64,000 bases of DNA from Tenacibaculum ovolyticum DSM 18103 (GTDB lineage Bacteria > Bacteroidota > Bacteroidia > Flavobacteriales > Flavobacteriaceae): assembly GCF_000430545.1 (NCBI RefSeq), contig NZ_KE387163.1, positions 526,439-590,438 on the forward strand. Direction: 5' to 3'. Under the pieces are notes generated by a model, which was not told the origin of the DNA, did not search any database, and saw nothing but the letters and a program-made list of their open reading frames with translations. Position 1 is the first letter of the stretch; each line of letters begins with the position of its first letter. Positions 25,855-32,844 of this stretch are shown here, in pieces. The translations under genes and the position numbers were made by a program.

Positions 25855-26130
25855 TTAATCACATGTACATTCTGGTACTTTTATATAGCGTACATACAAC
25901 TCTTGTTTTATTCCCATACCATCTGTAAAAACAATTTCTAGATTCTTAGATTCTAAGGTTATATTTCCTGTATGTATGTAAGTTTCTTGATCTGGCCTTA
26001 AAAGATATTGACCAATCATTACGTTTTTTTCTCCAAAATTTTTGAAATAGATATTTTGCAGGTTTTCAAGTTGAAAATCTTTATCATTTGTAATTATATC
26101 TTCAATAAGCTTACCTTTTACCTCTTCCAT
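25855..26130 (-). CDS. Small beta-rich protein, minor capsid candidate
   Basis: This 91-residue protein is mostly predicted strand: LQNIYFKNFGEKNVMIGQYLL, then ETYIHTGNITLESKNLEIVF and ELYVRYIKVPECTCD. The Cys-x-Cys end is unusual. It lies 5 bp after the 115-residue beta-rich gene in the same order and may form a capsid vertex or pentamer protein with it. This is an inference from fold style and position. Confidence 0.45.
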   Translation of the reverse strand: MEEVKGKLIEDIITNDKDFQLENLQNIYFKNFGEKNVMIGQYLLRPDQETYIHTGNITLESKNLEIVFTDGMGIKQELYVRYIKVPECTCD

Positions 26131-26135
26131 TTAAT

Positions 26136-26483
26136 TTATGCTTTATTATAATAAAATATCATTTGAAAGTTGAAATCCGCAGCTAAATCCCCCATTGCTT
26201 GCGTTGTGATTTTCACATCTCTATTTCCATCAAAATGCATATCTTTTCTACTATCAAAATGGTTTCCATTGGTTGGTTGATATTCATGGTAAGTAATAAA
26301 CGGGTGTAATTCATCACCTGTACTTGCATCTTCAATTTTTACATTGACAATTTCACTTGGTAGAGAACCATTTACGAACAAAGCACATTTTAAAACGGTA
26401 CCTTTTTCTATGTGTATTGTTTTAGAGTCTTTATTAGTACCTGAAACAATTTTAATGTTTGCTACTTTTGATTTGATTTTCAT
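26136..26483 (-). CDS. Small beta-rich protein, candidate single jelly-roll capsid protein
   Basis: This 115-residue protein has alternating hydrophobic strands: KVANIKIVSGTNKDSKTIHI, GTVLKCALFVNG, EIVNVKIEDASTG, FITYHEYQ and, at the end, DLAADFNFQMIFYYNKA. A final strand with aromatic residues, such as FQMIFYY, is common in viral jelly-roll capsid proteins. It is the first gene after the terminator that follows the 198-residue protein. Confidence 0.4.
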   Translation of the reverse strand: MKIKSKVANIKIVSGTNKDSKTIHIEKGTVLKCALFVNGSLPSEIVNVKIEDASTGDELHPFITYHEYQPTNGNHFDSRKDMHFDGNRDVKITTQAMGDLAADFNFQMIFYYNKA

Positions 26484-26494
26484 CTGAAAAATTT

Positions 26495-26532
26495 AAAAAA
26501 AAAGCTCTTACTTAAAAGCAAGAGCTTTTTTG
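26495..26532 (-). terminator. Terminator between capsid candidates
   Basis: AAAAAGCTCTT / AAGAGCTTTTTT is a strong hairpin with A- and T-runs, directly downstream of the 198-residue gene on its strand. Placing a terminator inside the block makes the upstream genes more highly expressed than the rest, as is usual after a major capsid gene. Confidence 0.85.
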
Positions 26533-26554
26533 TTATTTGAATATTAATTAACGC

Positions 26555-27151
26555 TTAACGAGATAGTTTTATACCACCAAAACCAAGCTCTAAATACTCA
26601 ATTTCTGTTTTATGTGCCTCAGCTCCTTTTCCAAACTCTAATTCAAATTTGATTTCTAATCCACCAACTAATGTTACTGGATTTTTTAATTGAACATAAT
26701 CATCTTCTAAAGAAGTACCTGTATATCTGTTAAACACATCTGATAAACCAGTTTCATAAACAACATCGCCATCTTGACGAATTCTGAAAGTTGCATTTCT
26801 AAAAGCAACAGGCAATGCATTTTTATAAGCTCCTAAAGCCTCCGCTTTAGGATTTGGATTCGTACAATACCCTACTCTTAGTTTCTCAATAATTAAAACT
26901 TCTGTATTTGAAATTACTTTTTCAGAAAAATCTGATACGCCAACCACTTTTCGTGTGTCTTCATCAATTAAATTTTGAATCCCCATTGAAGGCTTAATTT
27001 CCTTTCTTAAAATTGGAGTTCCATTTAAAATCTTGATTCTATGATTCGAAAAATCACCTATAAATTGTGGGCTTAATTTCTTTTCATTTGCTACTAAAAT
27101 TGCTTTTATTGCAGCTTTTTGGGCGTCTATGTTGTAAACTGTGCTATTCAT
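26555..27151 (-). CDS. Candidate major capsid protein
   Basis: This 198-residue protein is of no family I can name. It is rich in strands in the second half: VAFRNATFRIRQDGDVVYET, DVFNRYTG, LKNPVTLVGGLEIKFELEFG and TEIEYLELGFGGIKLSR. There is no membrane helix or signal peptide. It is followed directly by a strong terminator, so it and the two genes before it can be made in large amounts. Size, beta content, position and terminator together make it the best candidate for the main coat protein of a tailless particle; a structure prediction showing a jelly-roll would settle it. Confidence 0.45.
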   Translation of the reverse strand: MNSTVYNIDAQKAAIKAILVANEKKLSPQFIGDFSNHRIKILNGTPILRKEIKPSMGIQNLIDEDTRKVVGVSDFSEKVISNTEVLIIEKLRVGYCTNPNPKAEALGAYKNALPVAFRNATFRIRQDGDVVYETGLSDVFNRYTGTSLEDDYVQLKNPVTLVGGLEIKFELEFGKGAEAHKTEIEYLELGFGGIKLSR

Positions 27152-27156
27152 TTTTT

Positions 27157-27618
27157 TTATGCTTTAAAATCACTTGTTAATAATTTACTTTTGGCTGTAT
27201 CTCCTACTTCTTCAAACACATCGTTTGAATTCCAATCATACTGTGGAATATTTAATGTAGACTGATACATGTCTTCATCTCCTCCATTCATTCCCGCAAT
27301 GGCAGCAATAAACTTTTCTCCTTTGGTTGTTGGAGTATCCTTTACACTTGGAGAAACTAATTTTGAAACTGAGGTAAGTCCTTGTTCTACTGAGATACCT
27401 AACAAAGCGCCTTTAGAGGCTTTTGCTAAAGTGTCTTTTCCTTGTATTCCACTGGCAATTGCAAGCGTTAACAATGATATCCCTGCTCTTACAATTGGCT
27501 TTTTTGCGCCTTCTGGAACAATCCCCATGATTCCTTTTGAAGCAGTAGCTCCACCTATGGCAGCAACTCCTGTAATTGTAGAATCAATGGCGTCTTTCTG
27601 ATTAAATTTAAAATTCAT
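27157..27618 (-). CDS. Gly/Ala-rich hydrophobic protein of the structural block
   Basis: This 153-residue protein has a Gly/Ala-rich first half (TGVAAIGGATASKGIMGIVP; AGISLLTLAIASGIQGKDTL; KGALLGISVEQGLTS) that could form two membrane-inserted helices. The tail is polar and acidic (MNGGDEDMYQSTLNIPQYDW). It lies 2 bp after the transglutaminase-like gene and 5 bp before the capsid candidate. A virion membrane protein is likely. Confidence 0.5.
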   Translation of the reverse strand: MNFKFNQKDAIDSTITGVAAIGGATASKGIMGIVPEGAKKPIVRAGISLLTLAIASGIQGKDTLAKASKGALLGISVEQGLTSVSKLVSPSVKDTPTTKGEKFIAAIAGMNGGDEDMYQSTLNIPQYDWNSNDVFEEVGDTAKSKLLTSDFKA

Positions 27619-27620
27619 TT

Positions 27621-29021
27621 TTACTTGTTGTTTTGAGTGTTATTTTTTTGTGAGACATAAATTATCGATCCTATAGCAACAGCACCTGCAACTCCTATTG
27701 CAATCTTAGATTCTGTACTCATCTTATTAGAGTTCTTACCTTTATCTGTATTTGGTATCACTGTATTTGATCCACTTTGATTAGGATTAACTACAACCTG
27801 CCCTGTTTCTAAATTCTTAAACAAGCCATTGGTTAACTTTACAAAGCCATCTATAACAGTAGTAGAAGTGTTACTCCCTGTATTAGAACTAGAATTAGAG
27901 TTAGAGGTAGACGTACCTTGATTCAAAAAGGTCTGATTTCTTACTAAAAGCTTTTTCTTAAATTCTTCATAAGCATCTGCCATTCTTTTGTGTTTTGCCT
28001 TTGAATTACCAGATGTGTATTTTCTGTACAAGGCTCTATTCTTCGAAATTTGTGCATCTAAATAACTAATAGCTGGTTGCATTCCTTGCGTGTTTAAAAT
28101 ATTGGTCGCTTTCGTATAACCTTCTCTTATATAGCGATCTGCTCTTGCTAAAACACTCCCTCTATCTTCTGGCCCAAATAAATCTGAAAACACACCAATC
28201 GCTTCACTCAAGACAATGCCTAAACCGCTCGATCGCGAGGTTAGATAAAATTCTTGGCCATTTATAATAAACGCTTCCTTAGTTATTTTCAAAGATGGAT
28301 CGTTACCAGTTTCAATAGCAAATCGAACAGCATTTTTAATTTCTCTTACTGTTTGAGATGGGACTCCTTCTTCTGATAATCTTTTTAAATACCTATTAAA
28401 CTCTCCAATAGATTTTTGTATTAAATCCTCTTCTAAATTCATTAAACTTTCTACTGACCCATGCAATGCATGGTAAGGCAATGTTACTTCCATATCTTCT
28501 TTTTGTGTATAATTTACTTCTGTGTTTACCCGCTTTGTTGGGTCAATAATTAATGTTTCGTTGCCAGAAGGAATTTGCACATATACGTGCGACCATCTTG
28601 AAGGTGAAGAGGGTTGTTTTACTTTTCTAAAGGAATGAGGTATATTTAAATTCGTAAGTATTGTACTTACAAAAAGGCTGTAGCTCTTACAGTCAACGCC
28701 TTCTAAACGTACGTTCCATGTACATGAAGGACTTCGTAATTGTTGATCGTACCCATCAGCTTGGTACTGTATATGATCGTAAGCAAATTGATAGATGTTT
28801 GCAACAGTTTCTTTTAAATTACGTCCTTTTAACTTTTTAGAAATTGCTTTTGTAAAGTCTTTATATTTAAAAGACAATTCAACCATTTGCTGCATTCCAC
28901 CTGTTGTTGTATAATCTCCCAAAAAAGTAGATCTACAAGGTGTTTTAGTGAAATAACGGTCATACTTAGTATGCGTTTTCACCTTTCTATACAATGCTGA
29001 ATTTAATGTTGCTATACTCAT
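27621..29021 (-). CDS. Transglutaminase-like cysteine protease fold, membrane-anchored
   Basis: This 466-residue protein has a transglutaminase-like core with the triad Cys111 (GVDCKSYSLFVS), His145 (RWSHVYVQ) and Asp160 (LIIDPTKR). Residues 195-360 are helical and charged, 370-400 are Ser/Asn/Thr-rich, and the C-terminus has one membrane helix (KIAIGVAGAVAIGSIIYVSQ) with a polar tail. It is the first large gene of the structural block. Such proteins can process or cross-link proteins; in a virion it could act on the capsid or in entry. Its substrate is unknown. Confidence 0.7.
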   Translation of the reverse strand: MSIATLNSALYRKVKTHTKYDRYFTKTPCRSTFLGDYTTTGGMQQMVELSFKYKDFTKAISKKLKGRNLKETVANIYQFAYDHIQYQADGYDQQLRSPSCTWNVRLEGVDCKSYSLFVSTILTNLNIPHSFRKVKQPSSPSRWSHVYVQIPSGNETLIIDPTKRVNTEVNYTQKEDMEVTLPYHALHGSVESLMNLEEDLIQKSIGEFNRYLKRLSEEGVPSQTVREIKNAVRFAIETGNDPSLKITKEAFIINGQEFYLTSRSSGLGIVLSEAIGVFSDLFGPEDRGSVLARADRYIREGYTKATNILNTQGMQPAISYLDAQISKNRALYRKYTSGNSKAKHKRMADAYEEFKKKLLVRNQTFLNQGTSTSNSNSSSNTGSNTSTTVIDGFVKLTNGLFKNLETGQVVVNPNQSGSNTVIPNTDKGKNSNKMSTESKIAIGVAGAVAIGSIIYVSQKNNTQNNK

Positions 29022-29090
29022 ATATTGCTATTAATACTGACTCTTAAAATCAATATCAATGCAAATATGTATGCTTATAAAATGGAGGTG

Positions 29091-29150
29091 TTAGGATTCG
29101 CTAGCTTTCGTTAGGATTCGTTAGGATTCGTCAGCTTTCGTTAGGATACT
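29091..29150. repeat. Six helically phased 10-bp repeats
   Basis: Six consecutive 10-base units: TTAGGATTCG, CTAGCTTTCG, TTAGGATTCG, TTAGGATTCG, TCAGCTTTCG and TTAGGATACT. They share an AG followed by TTCG at a spacing of one helical turn. They lie 70 bp before the first large structural gene and right after the small HTH gene. They look like binding sites for a regulator acting on one face of the DNA. Confidence 0.8.
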
Positions 29151-29154
29151 TTTA

Positions 29155-29364
29155 CTAAATTCCATCAATTTCTGCTACAAATTTTTTAAATTCTCGTGGA
29201 GTTATGGTTTTTTTACGTTTAGCTTCATCTATCGTTATTTGTCTAGATTCTGAAATTATTCTGTTAATTGTCTCTCGTAAAAATCGACTAGAAAGTTTCC
29301 AATAGTAAGTTGCTAATTCCTTTTTTGTTCCCATTAATTTTGGGTAGTTTATTTGAGACTCCAT
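29155..29364 (-). CDS. Small helix-turn-helix protein
   Basis: This 69-residue protein has the pattern YPKLMGTKKELATYYWKLSS, then RFLRETINRI, like the short bacteroidete DNA-binding proteins in which [TS]KKELA..Y is the first helix of the motif. It lies 5 bp from the phased 10-bp repeats and upstream of the structural block, so it may be the activator that binds them. This is an inference from position. Confidence 0.5.
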   Translation of the reverse strand: MESQINYPKLMGTKKELATYYWKLSSRFLRETINRIISESRQITIDEAKRKKTITPREFKKFVAEIDGI

Positions 29365-29661
29365 TGTTTAATTATTTGTTGCAGTTAAGTTGATTTGCTG
29401 TTGCACTTTTGTTGTAACCTTGTTGCTGTTTTGTTGATTTACTTATTTTTAACTCACTAAAACTTTTATTAATACTAGGTTTACCTGTTGCCTAAAGCAT
29501 TTACGCACTGTTGCAACAAAAGTTAATTTTGTTGCAACACTATTACATTTTTTTATTGCTTTGTGATGCATTATTTTTATATTTGATGATGTCGGAGTCT
29601 CATTTCGACATTTCTTTTTCATAGCAATTTTCCCACCTCTCCAAGAAGTGGGTTTTTTATT
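29365..29661. other. Gene-free region with GTTGCAAC palindromes and a terminator
   Basis: I see no gene. TTGTTGCAG (29377), TGTTGCAC (29399), CTGTTGCAACAAAAG (29509-29523) and TTTTGTTGCAACA (29527-29539) repeat the motif found at the other end of the structural block. GTCG gagtctcattt CGAC (29591-29609) and CCCACCT / AAGTGGG (29632-29652) with a T-run after it are hairpins. The second is oriented to end a plus-strand transcript although no plus-strand gene is near. Confidence 0.6.
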
Positions 29662-30033
29662 TTATAGCTTTTCAAAGGTTAAATAATGTGTTATTTTAAC
29701 GTATGCAAGCATTTTATCGATAACACCTACCGAAGGATCTAATATTTTATTGTCTGTTTTTAAAACAAAATGACCGCTACCATTTGGATAACATACTCTT
29801 ACAATGCTATTATCAATGACTTCTTTAAACGCTAAGTTTTTACCGCTTATTAGTCTTGTTTTATAACCATTTCTATTTAAAAAATTTTGCAAATCAGTAT
29901 CAATACTAGTTAGCCAATCTTTACCCAAAGATTTACATATTTCGTCAATGGATTTTCCTGTAATCATCGAAAGACATGTTTGTCCACATTTTTGCGAATG
30001 ATACGGTTGTTCTATGAATTTAAGCCTGCTCAT
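29662..30033 (-). CDS. C39-like papain-fold peptidase
   Basis: This 123-residue protein is a bare papain-like domain of the C39 type: Cys20 in HSQKCGQTCLSMI, His88 in PNGSGHFVL and Asp99 in ILDPSVG form the triad, and the conserved Gln before the Cys is present. C39 domains normally cut double-glycine leader peptides in export ATPases. A lone copy in a virus early region may be an anti-defence or lysis-related protease. It overlaps the upstream gene by one base (TAATG). Confidence 0.7.
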   Translation of the reverse strand: MSRLKFIEQPYHSQKCGQTCLSMITGKSIDEICKSLGKDWLTSIDTDLQNFLNRNGYKTRLISGKNLAFKEVIDNSIVRVCYPNGSGHFVLKTDNKILDPSVGVIDKMLAYVKITHYLTFEKL

Positions 30034-30356
30034 TACTGCTTTTTGTTTTTATACTCTATAGCTTCCTTCCAAGTCCTCTCGACAATTACACTAAATTGGT
30101 ACTTTGTGATTCTGATACTTTTATCACTAGAAATTTCTTTCCACAATTCTTTTGTTAGTTCATTCTTCCCTTTCATATCACTTTTATTTTTATCTTCTAA
30201 AAATGATAATACTTCTTTCGATTGCTCTTCTGTTAACATTATATGCCTAATATTTTCTGTATATTTAGACACCTCTAAATGAACTCTTCCTTCAGAAAAA
30301 CTCCTAAACGTAACCTCGCTATCTGTTTCTTTATTTAGTATTACTTTATTTTCCAT
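30033..30356 (-). CDS. Unknown small early-region protein
   Basis: This 107-residue protein has no family I know. It starts with beta-rich residues (VILNKETDSEVTFRSFSEGR) and is helical and charged after residue 40 (TEEQSKEVLSFLEDKNKSDM), with a KNKKQ end. It is coupled to the C39-like gene by TAATG. Confidence 0.5.
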   Translation of the reverse strand: MENKVILNKETDSEVTFRSFSEGRVHLEVSKYTENIRHIMLTEEQSKEVLSFLEDKNKSDMKGKNELTKELWKEISSDKSIRITKYQFSVIVERTWKEAIEYKNKKQ

Positions 30357-30370
30357 TATATCTACTATTT

Positions 30371-30517
30371 TTAATTTTCAAACACACTTAATAATTTATT
30401 AGGTATACCCACATATTCATCTGCTATTAATGCTATTACTCCAATTATTGAAAAAACTAAAATTACTGTCGTTAATAACCAAATTGTTAATCCTAATATT
30501 GCTACTAAATACTTCAT
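30371..30517 (-). CDS. Small one-helix membrane protein (48 residues)
   Basis: A 48-codon frame (MKYLVAILGLTIWLLTTVIL and on to LLSVFEN) with ATG 30515-30517. Almost all of the first 33 residues are hydrophobic. It lies 14 bp before the next gene in the early block. Function unknown. Confidence 0.5.
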   Translation of the reverse strand: MKYLVAILGLTIWLLTTVILVFSIIGVIALIADEYVGIPNKLLSVFEN

Positions 30518-30552
30518 ATTTCCTACTGTTTAATTTTTTAAATTGAATTTTC

Positions 30553-30560
30553 TAACTTTG
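30553..30560 (+). promoter_or_regulatory. Candidate -7 box (plus strand)
   Basis: TAACTTTG is a full match to TAnnTTTG, only 4 bp before the ATG of the 57-residue plus-strand frame, so a transcript from it would be nearly leaderless. Confidence 0.4.
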
Positions 30561-30564
30561 CTAT

Positions 30565-30738
30565 ATGAAGAAGAGAACATCAGAGTTTTTAATAACTATA
30601 TCGCATATTTTACTTAACCCGAGTAGTTCGTTATTAAAATTCATCTTTTTTTTATGGAAAAATAAATCTATTCTTCTAGTCATTCTAAATCTTATATTTC
30701 TTGTATATTATTTTTTAATACTAAAATTGCGCTTTTAA
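30565..30738 (+). CDS. Candidate plus-strand membrane peptide (57 residues)
   Basis: A 57-codon frame on the opposite strand from all its neighbours (MKKRTSEFLITISHILL, with a long hydrophobic part FIFFLWKNKSILLVILNLIF and a basic end LKLRF). The -7 box just upstream supports expression. Short, hydrophobic and basic peptides of this kind may be toxins, but nothing confirms that. It could also be chance. Confidence 0.3.
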   Translation: MKKRTSEFLITISHILLNPSSSLLKFIFFLWKNKSILLVILNLIFLVYYFLILKLRF

Positions 30739-30747
30739 TTTCTACTG

Positions 30748-30903
30748 TTATTTAGTTAACTTCTTAATAGTTATTGTCGCCGAAAGTCTTGTTTCAGATT
30801 CACCCCAACGATGTTTTTCTTTCCAACATTTTAACGCGAAAACTTCCAAGCTATTTTCTGGAATGATTTCAAAATTTCCGTTTTCATCAAAGCTTGCTTT
30901 CAT
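30748..30903 (-). CDS. Unknown small early-region protein (51 residues)
   Basis: A 51-codon frame with ATG 30901-30903: MKASFDENGNFEIIPENSLE, then VFALKCWKEKHRWGESETRL. It is soluble and mixed in charge. It lies 22 bp after the next minus-strand gene. Only context and codon pattern support it. Confidence 0.5.
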   Translation of the reverse strand: MKASFDENGNFEIIPENSLEVFALKCWKEKHRWGESETRLSATITIKKLTK

Positions 30904-30925
30904 CTATTTTTAGGGAGTTTTTAAT

Positions 30926-31129
30926 CTACTGTTTAAAAAAGATACTATAGATACAAGCCATTGCTATAAAAACAAGTGAAACAGAAACAATTGTCCTCAT
31001 AAATTTCATTGTATTCTCTTTTTTTCTTGTCTCTCTATTTTCTATATCATTAACTCTATCTCTTAAAAAAGAGACATCATCTTCCAAACATTCAATATTT
31101 ATTTTTGCTTTCTTCAATTGTTTTTTCAT
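30926..31129 (-). CDS. Small coiled-coil membrane protein
   Basis: This 67-residue protein has an N-terminal coiled coil (INIECLEDDVSFLRDRVNDI) and one C-terminal membrane helix (FMRTIVSVSLVFIAMACIYS). Proteins with this outline are frequent in phage early regions and may block superinfection. Function unknown. Confidence 0.5.
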   Translation of the reverse strand: MKKQLKKAKINIECLEDDVSFLRDRVNDIENRETRKKENTMKFMRTIVSVSLVFIAMACIYSIFFKQ

Positions 31130-31158
31130 CTTATTGTCTTTTTTACGTAGCGAAATAG

Positions 31159-31299
31159 CTACTGTTTGATTATTTTTTGTTCAGCTTTTTCTTTTGTTAT
31201 TTCATTATAATGCCCTCTCCCTTCATCATAATAATATTTTTGGTCTTCTGTTTTTACAATTAACCTATTCTCGATTATCCATTGATTTACTACTTTCAT
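31159..31299 (-). CDS. Unknown small early-region protein (46 residues)
   Basis: A 46-codon frame, ATG 31297-31299, beginning MKVVNQWIIENRLIVKTEDQ and continuing KYYYDEGRGHYNEI. The stop codon lies in a small hairpin GTAGC gaaata GCTAC. It is soluble with many Tyr and Glu residues. Confidence 0.45.
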   Translation of the reverse strand: MKVVNQWIIENRLIVKTEDQKYYYDEGRGHYNEITKEKAEQKIIKQ

Positions 31300-31309
31300 A
31301 TTCTAAAAA

Positions 31310-31552
31310 TTACAGATAAGTTAGAATGTAAATTTTATACATAACACCTTCTTTCAAAACTGTTGAAGGTTTAATCCACCAATCACACTCACCGTATAAT
31401 TGTAATAATCTTTGAATTTTATTGATTTGTTGTAAATAAAATTCGTTCCTGTCTATGTAAACAATTTCGCCTTCAACCCTTAAAAGCATTTCTCCATCGT
31501 CTACTATTTTGCCTAATTTCTCTATTAGATCTGAATAAGTCATTTTTGCCAT
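31310..31552 (-). CDS. Unknown small early-region protein
   Basis: This is an 80-residue protein. I start it at ATG 31550-31552 (MAKMTYSDLIEKLGKIVDDG) because a longer frame would run through a large hairpin. It has a beta strand part (MLLRVEGEIVYIDRNEFYLQ) and ends IYILTYL. Function unknown. Confidence 0.5.
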   Translation of the reverse strand: MAKMTYSDLIEKLGKIVDDGEMLLRVEGEIVYIDRNEFYLQQINKIQRLLQLYGECDWWIKPSTVLKEGVMYKIYILTYL

Positions 31553-31565
31553 AACTACACTTTTT

Positions 31566-31615
31566 ATGTTGTTTAGTGGAGCGCACCTAGTGCGCTTATA
31601 TCCACTTCTAAACAA
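31566..31615. promoter_or_regulatory. Large two-part hairpin in the early leader
   Basis: Outer arms GTTGTTTAG and CTAAACAAC, middle arms TGGA / TCCA and inner arms GCGCAC cta GTGCGC form a long cruciform just before the 80-residue gene. The inner stem is GC-rich and stands out in this AT-rich region. It may be an attenuator or a protein-binding structure. Confidence 0.6.
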
Positions 31616-31712
31616 CTACATAACTTTCGTTATTAAATTGAAATTTGCTTCTATCTATGGGGTATCGGTTAAAACCTCTCACAAATTCCTTATTCCGATA
31701 ATTACAGATTAT

Positions 31713-32021
31713 TTAAGCTTTGTTACTTCCTTCTACATTTCTTTTTTTACGATCAGATGTTCGTTTTTCTAACCACATTAAACTTTCCTGAAGGTTCGTA
31801 ATTACAATTGCATTTTCTTCGCAAGGGAACCTACCTTGTAAATAATTCATTCTATCAATTAACATTTCCAATACTTCTTCGTTTGTGGTACCATCGTTAA
31901 TTGTTTCTAATTCTGTAGTATCTCCAATTGGTGCTTTTTCTATAAATTGGATTGTTTGCGTAATTTTTGCGTTTTCAAATCCTTTCAATTCGTACTTGTG
32001 ACCTTGTGTTAATGTTTTCAT
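31713..32021 (-). CDS. Acb2/Tad1-hairpin-like cyclic nucleotide sponge
   Basis: This is a 102-residue protein. Residues 50-95 (EVLEMLIDRMNYLQGRFPCE, then ENAIVITNLQESLMWLEKRT) match the Acb2-type helical hairpin domain, in which E-x-A-[IL]-x-[IL]-T-x-L-[QE]-E-[AS]-[LV]-M-W is the hallmark. Acb2 proteins of phages bind cyclic oligonucleotides and gcADPR signals and so block CBASS and Thoeris defence. The N-terminal 45 residues are a bacteroidete extension. Placement in the early region fits an anti-defence gene. The same element carries a TIR-type protein as cargo. Confidence 0.7.
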   Translation of the reverse strand: MKTLTQGHKYELKGFENAKITQTIQFIEKAPIGDTTELETINDGTTNEEVLEMLIDRMNYLQGRFPCEENAIVITNLQESLMWLEKRTSDRKKRNVEGSNKA

Positions 32022-32074
32022 CTTACTTTTTGCGTTTTGCGTTAATTATTGCGTTTTGGTTCGTAGCGGAATAG

Positions 32075-32194
32075 CTACAGATTTAATGCTATTATTATTA
32101 GTATGATGCTTAACCACATCATGGCTCCAATTACTCTTATCACTTTGTCTTTTGTTCTAAACAATAAACATTCATTTAATATATCTTTTATCAT
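32075..32194 (-). CDS. Small membrane protein (39 residues)
   Basis: A 39-codon frame: MIKDILNECLLFRTKDKVIR, then VIGAMMWLSIILIIIALNL. It starts with an ATGA overlap on the stop of the gene before it, which supports it strongly. One C-terminal membrane helix. The stop codon lies in a hairpin GTAGC ggaata GCTAC. Confidence 0.6.
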   Translation of the reverse strand: MIKDILNECLLFRTKDKVIRVIGAMMWLSIILIIIALNL

Positions 32195-32787
32195 GCTGCT
32201 ACTTTTTTGTTTTTAGGATTTTCTTTACATCTGCCAATGTGAGCGTTTAAAGCATTTTTACTGGAGTACTCTTTTTCGCAAAATCCGCAAGTAGTTTGTT
32301 TTACTTCGCTTAACTCTCGCTTTAATTCGTTAAGCTCTTGTAATGATTCGCTATACTCAATATTAATTTCGCTTATTGCTTGCTGCTTTTCGCTTATTGT
32401 TTGCTTGTATTTAGTTACAAAAACTGAAATCAATTGATACCCTATAAAAGCCATGAAAAAGCTTATAAAACTTGAAGTAAGAGTTTCATTAATTGATTTT
32501 GAATTAAGAATATTAAATACAAGCAATAACATTACTGCATCCATTAGCGCAATTACATAAGGAGTGTATTTATTTTTATCGTTAACCGATACTATTAATA
32601 AGCCAGTTGATAAAGCTATTCCTGTGAATCCTGCTGCTATAAACTTTACAATTATATTTGGTATTATTGGGTTTAAAACTTCGACAAGTAGTACAGAAAT
32701 TTTTAAAGCATAACCAAAAATGTAGAGTAAAACAGCAATAGAAACTGCTCGTAAACTTGTCATTTTATCTTCTAATTTATAACTCAT
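32191..32787 (-). CDS. Four-helix membrane protein with C-terminal zinc finger
   Basis: This 198-residue protein has four hydrophobic helices in residues 10-130 (AVSIAVLLYIFGYALKISVLL; GFTGIALSTGLLIVSV; YVIALMDAVMLLLVFNIL; SFISFFMAFIGYQLISVFV). A coiled coil follows (residues 135-165) and then a C2H2/C2HC zinc finger (CGFCEKEYSSKNALNAHIGRC, cysteines about 172, 175, 192 and a histidine at 188). A classic zinc finger on a membrane protein in a bacterial virus is rare. It may hold DNA or protein at the cell membrane. Confidence 0.6.
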   Translation of the reverse strand: MSYKLEDKMTSLRAVSIAVLLYIFGYALKISVLLVEVLNPIIPNIIVKFIAAGFTGIALSTGLLIVSVNDKNKYTPYVIALMDAVMLLLVFNILNSKSINETLTSSFISFFMAFIGYQLISVFVTKYKQTISEKQQAISEINIEYSESLQELNELKRELSEVKQTTCGFCEKEYSSKNALNAHIGRCKENPKNKKVAA

Positions 32788-32844
32788 TTTAACCCTATTT
32801 TGTTTTTTAGTTTTTGAATATTGTTTTCTGAAATATGTTTCAAA

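Noticed and set aside
29091..29150. Possible CRISPR array
   Set aside because: Units are 10 bp with no spacers and no cas genes; they are phased repeats.
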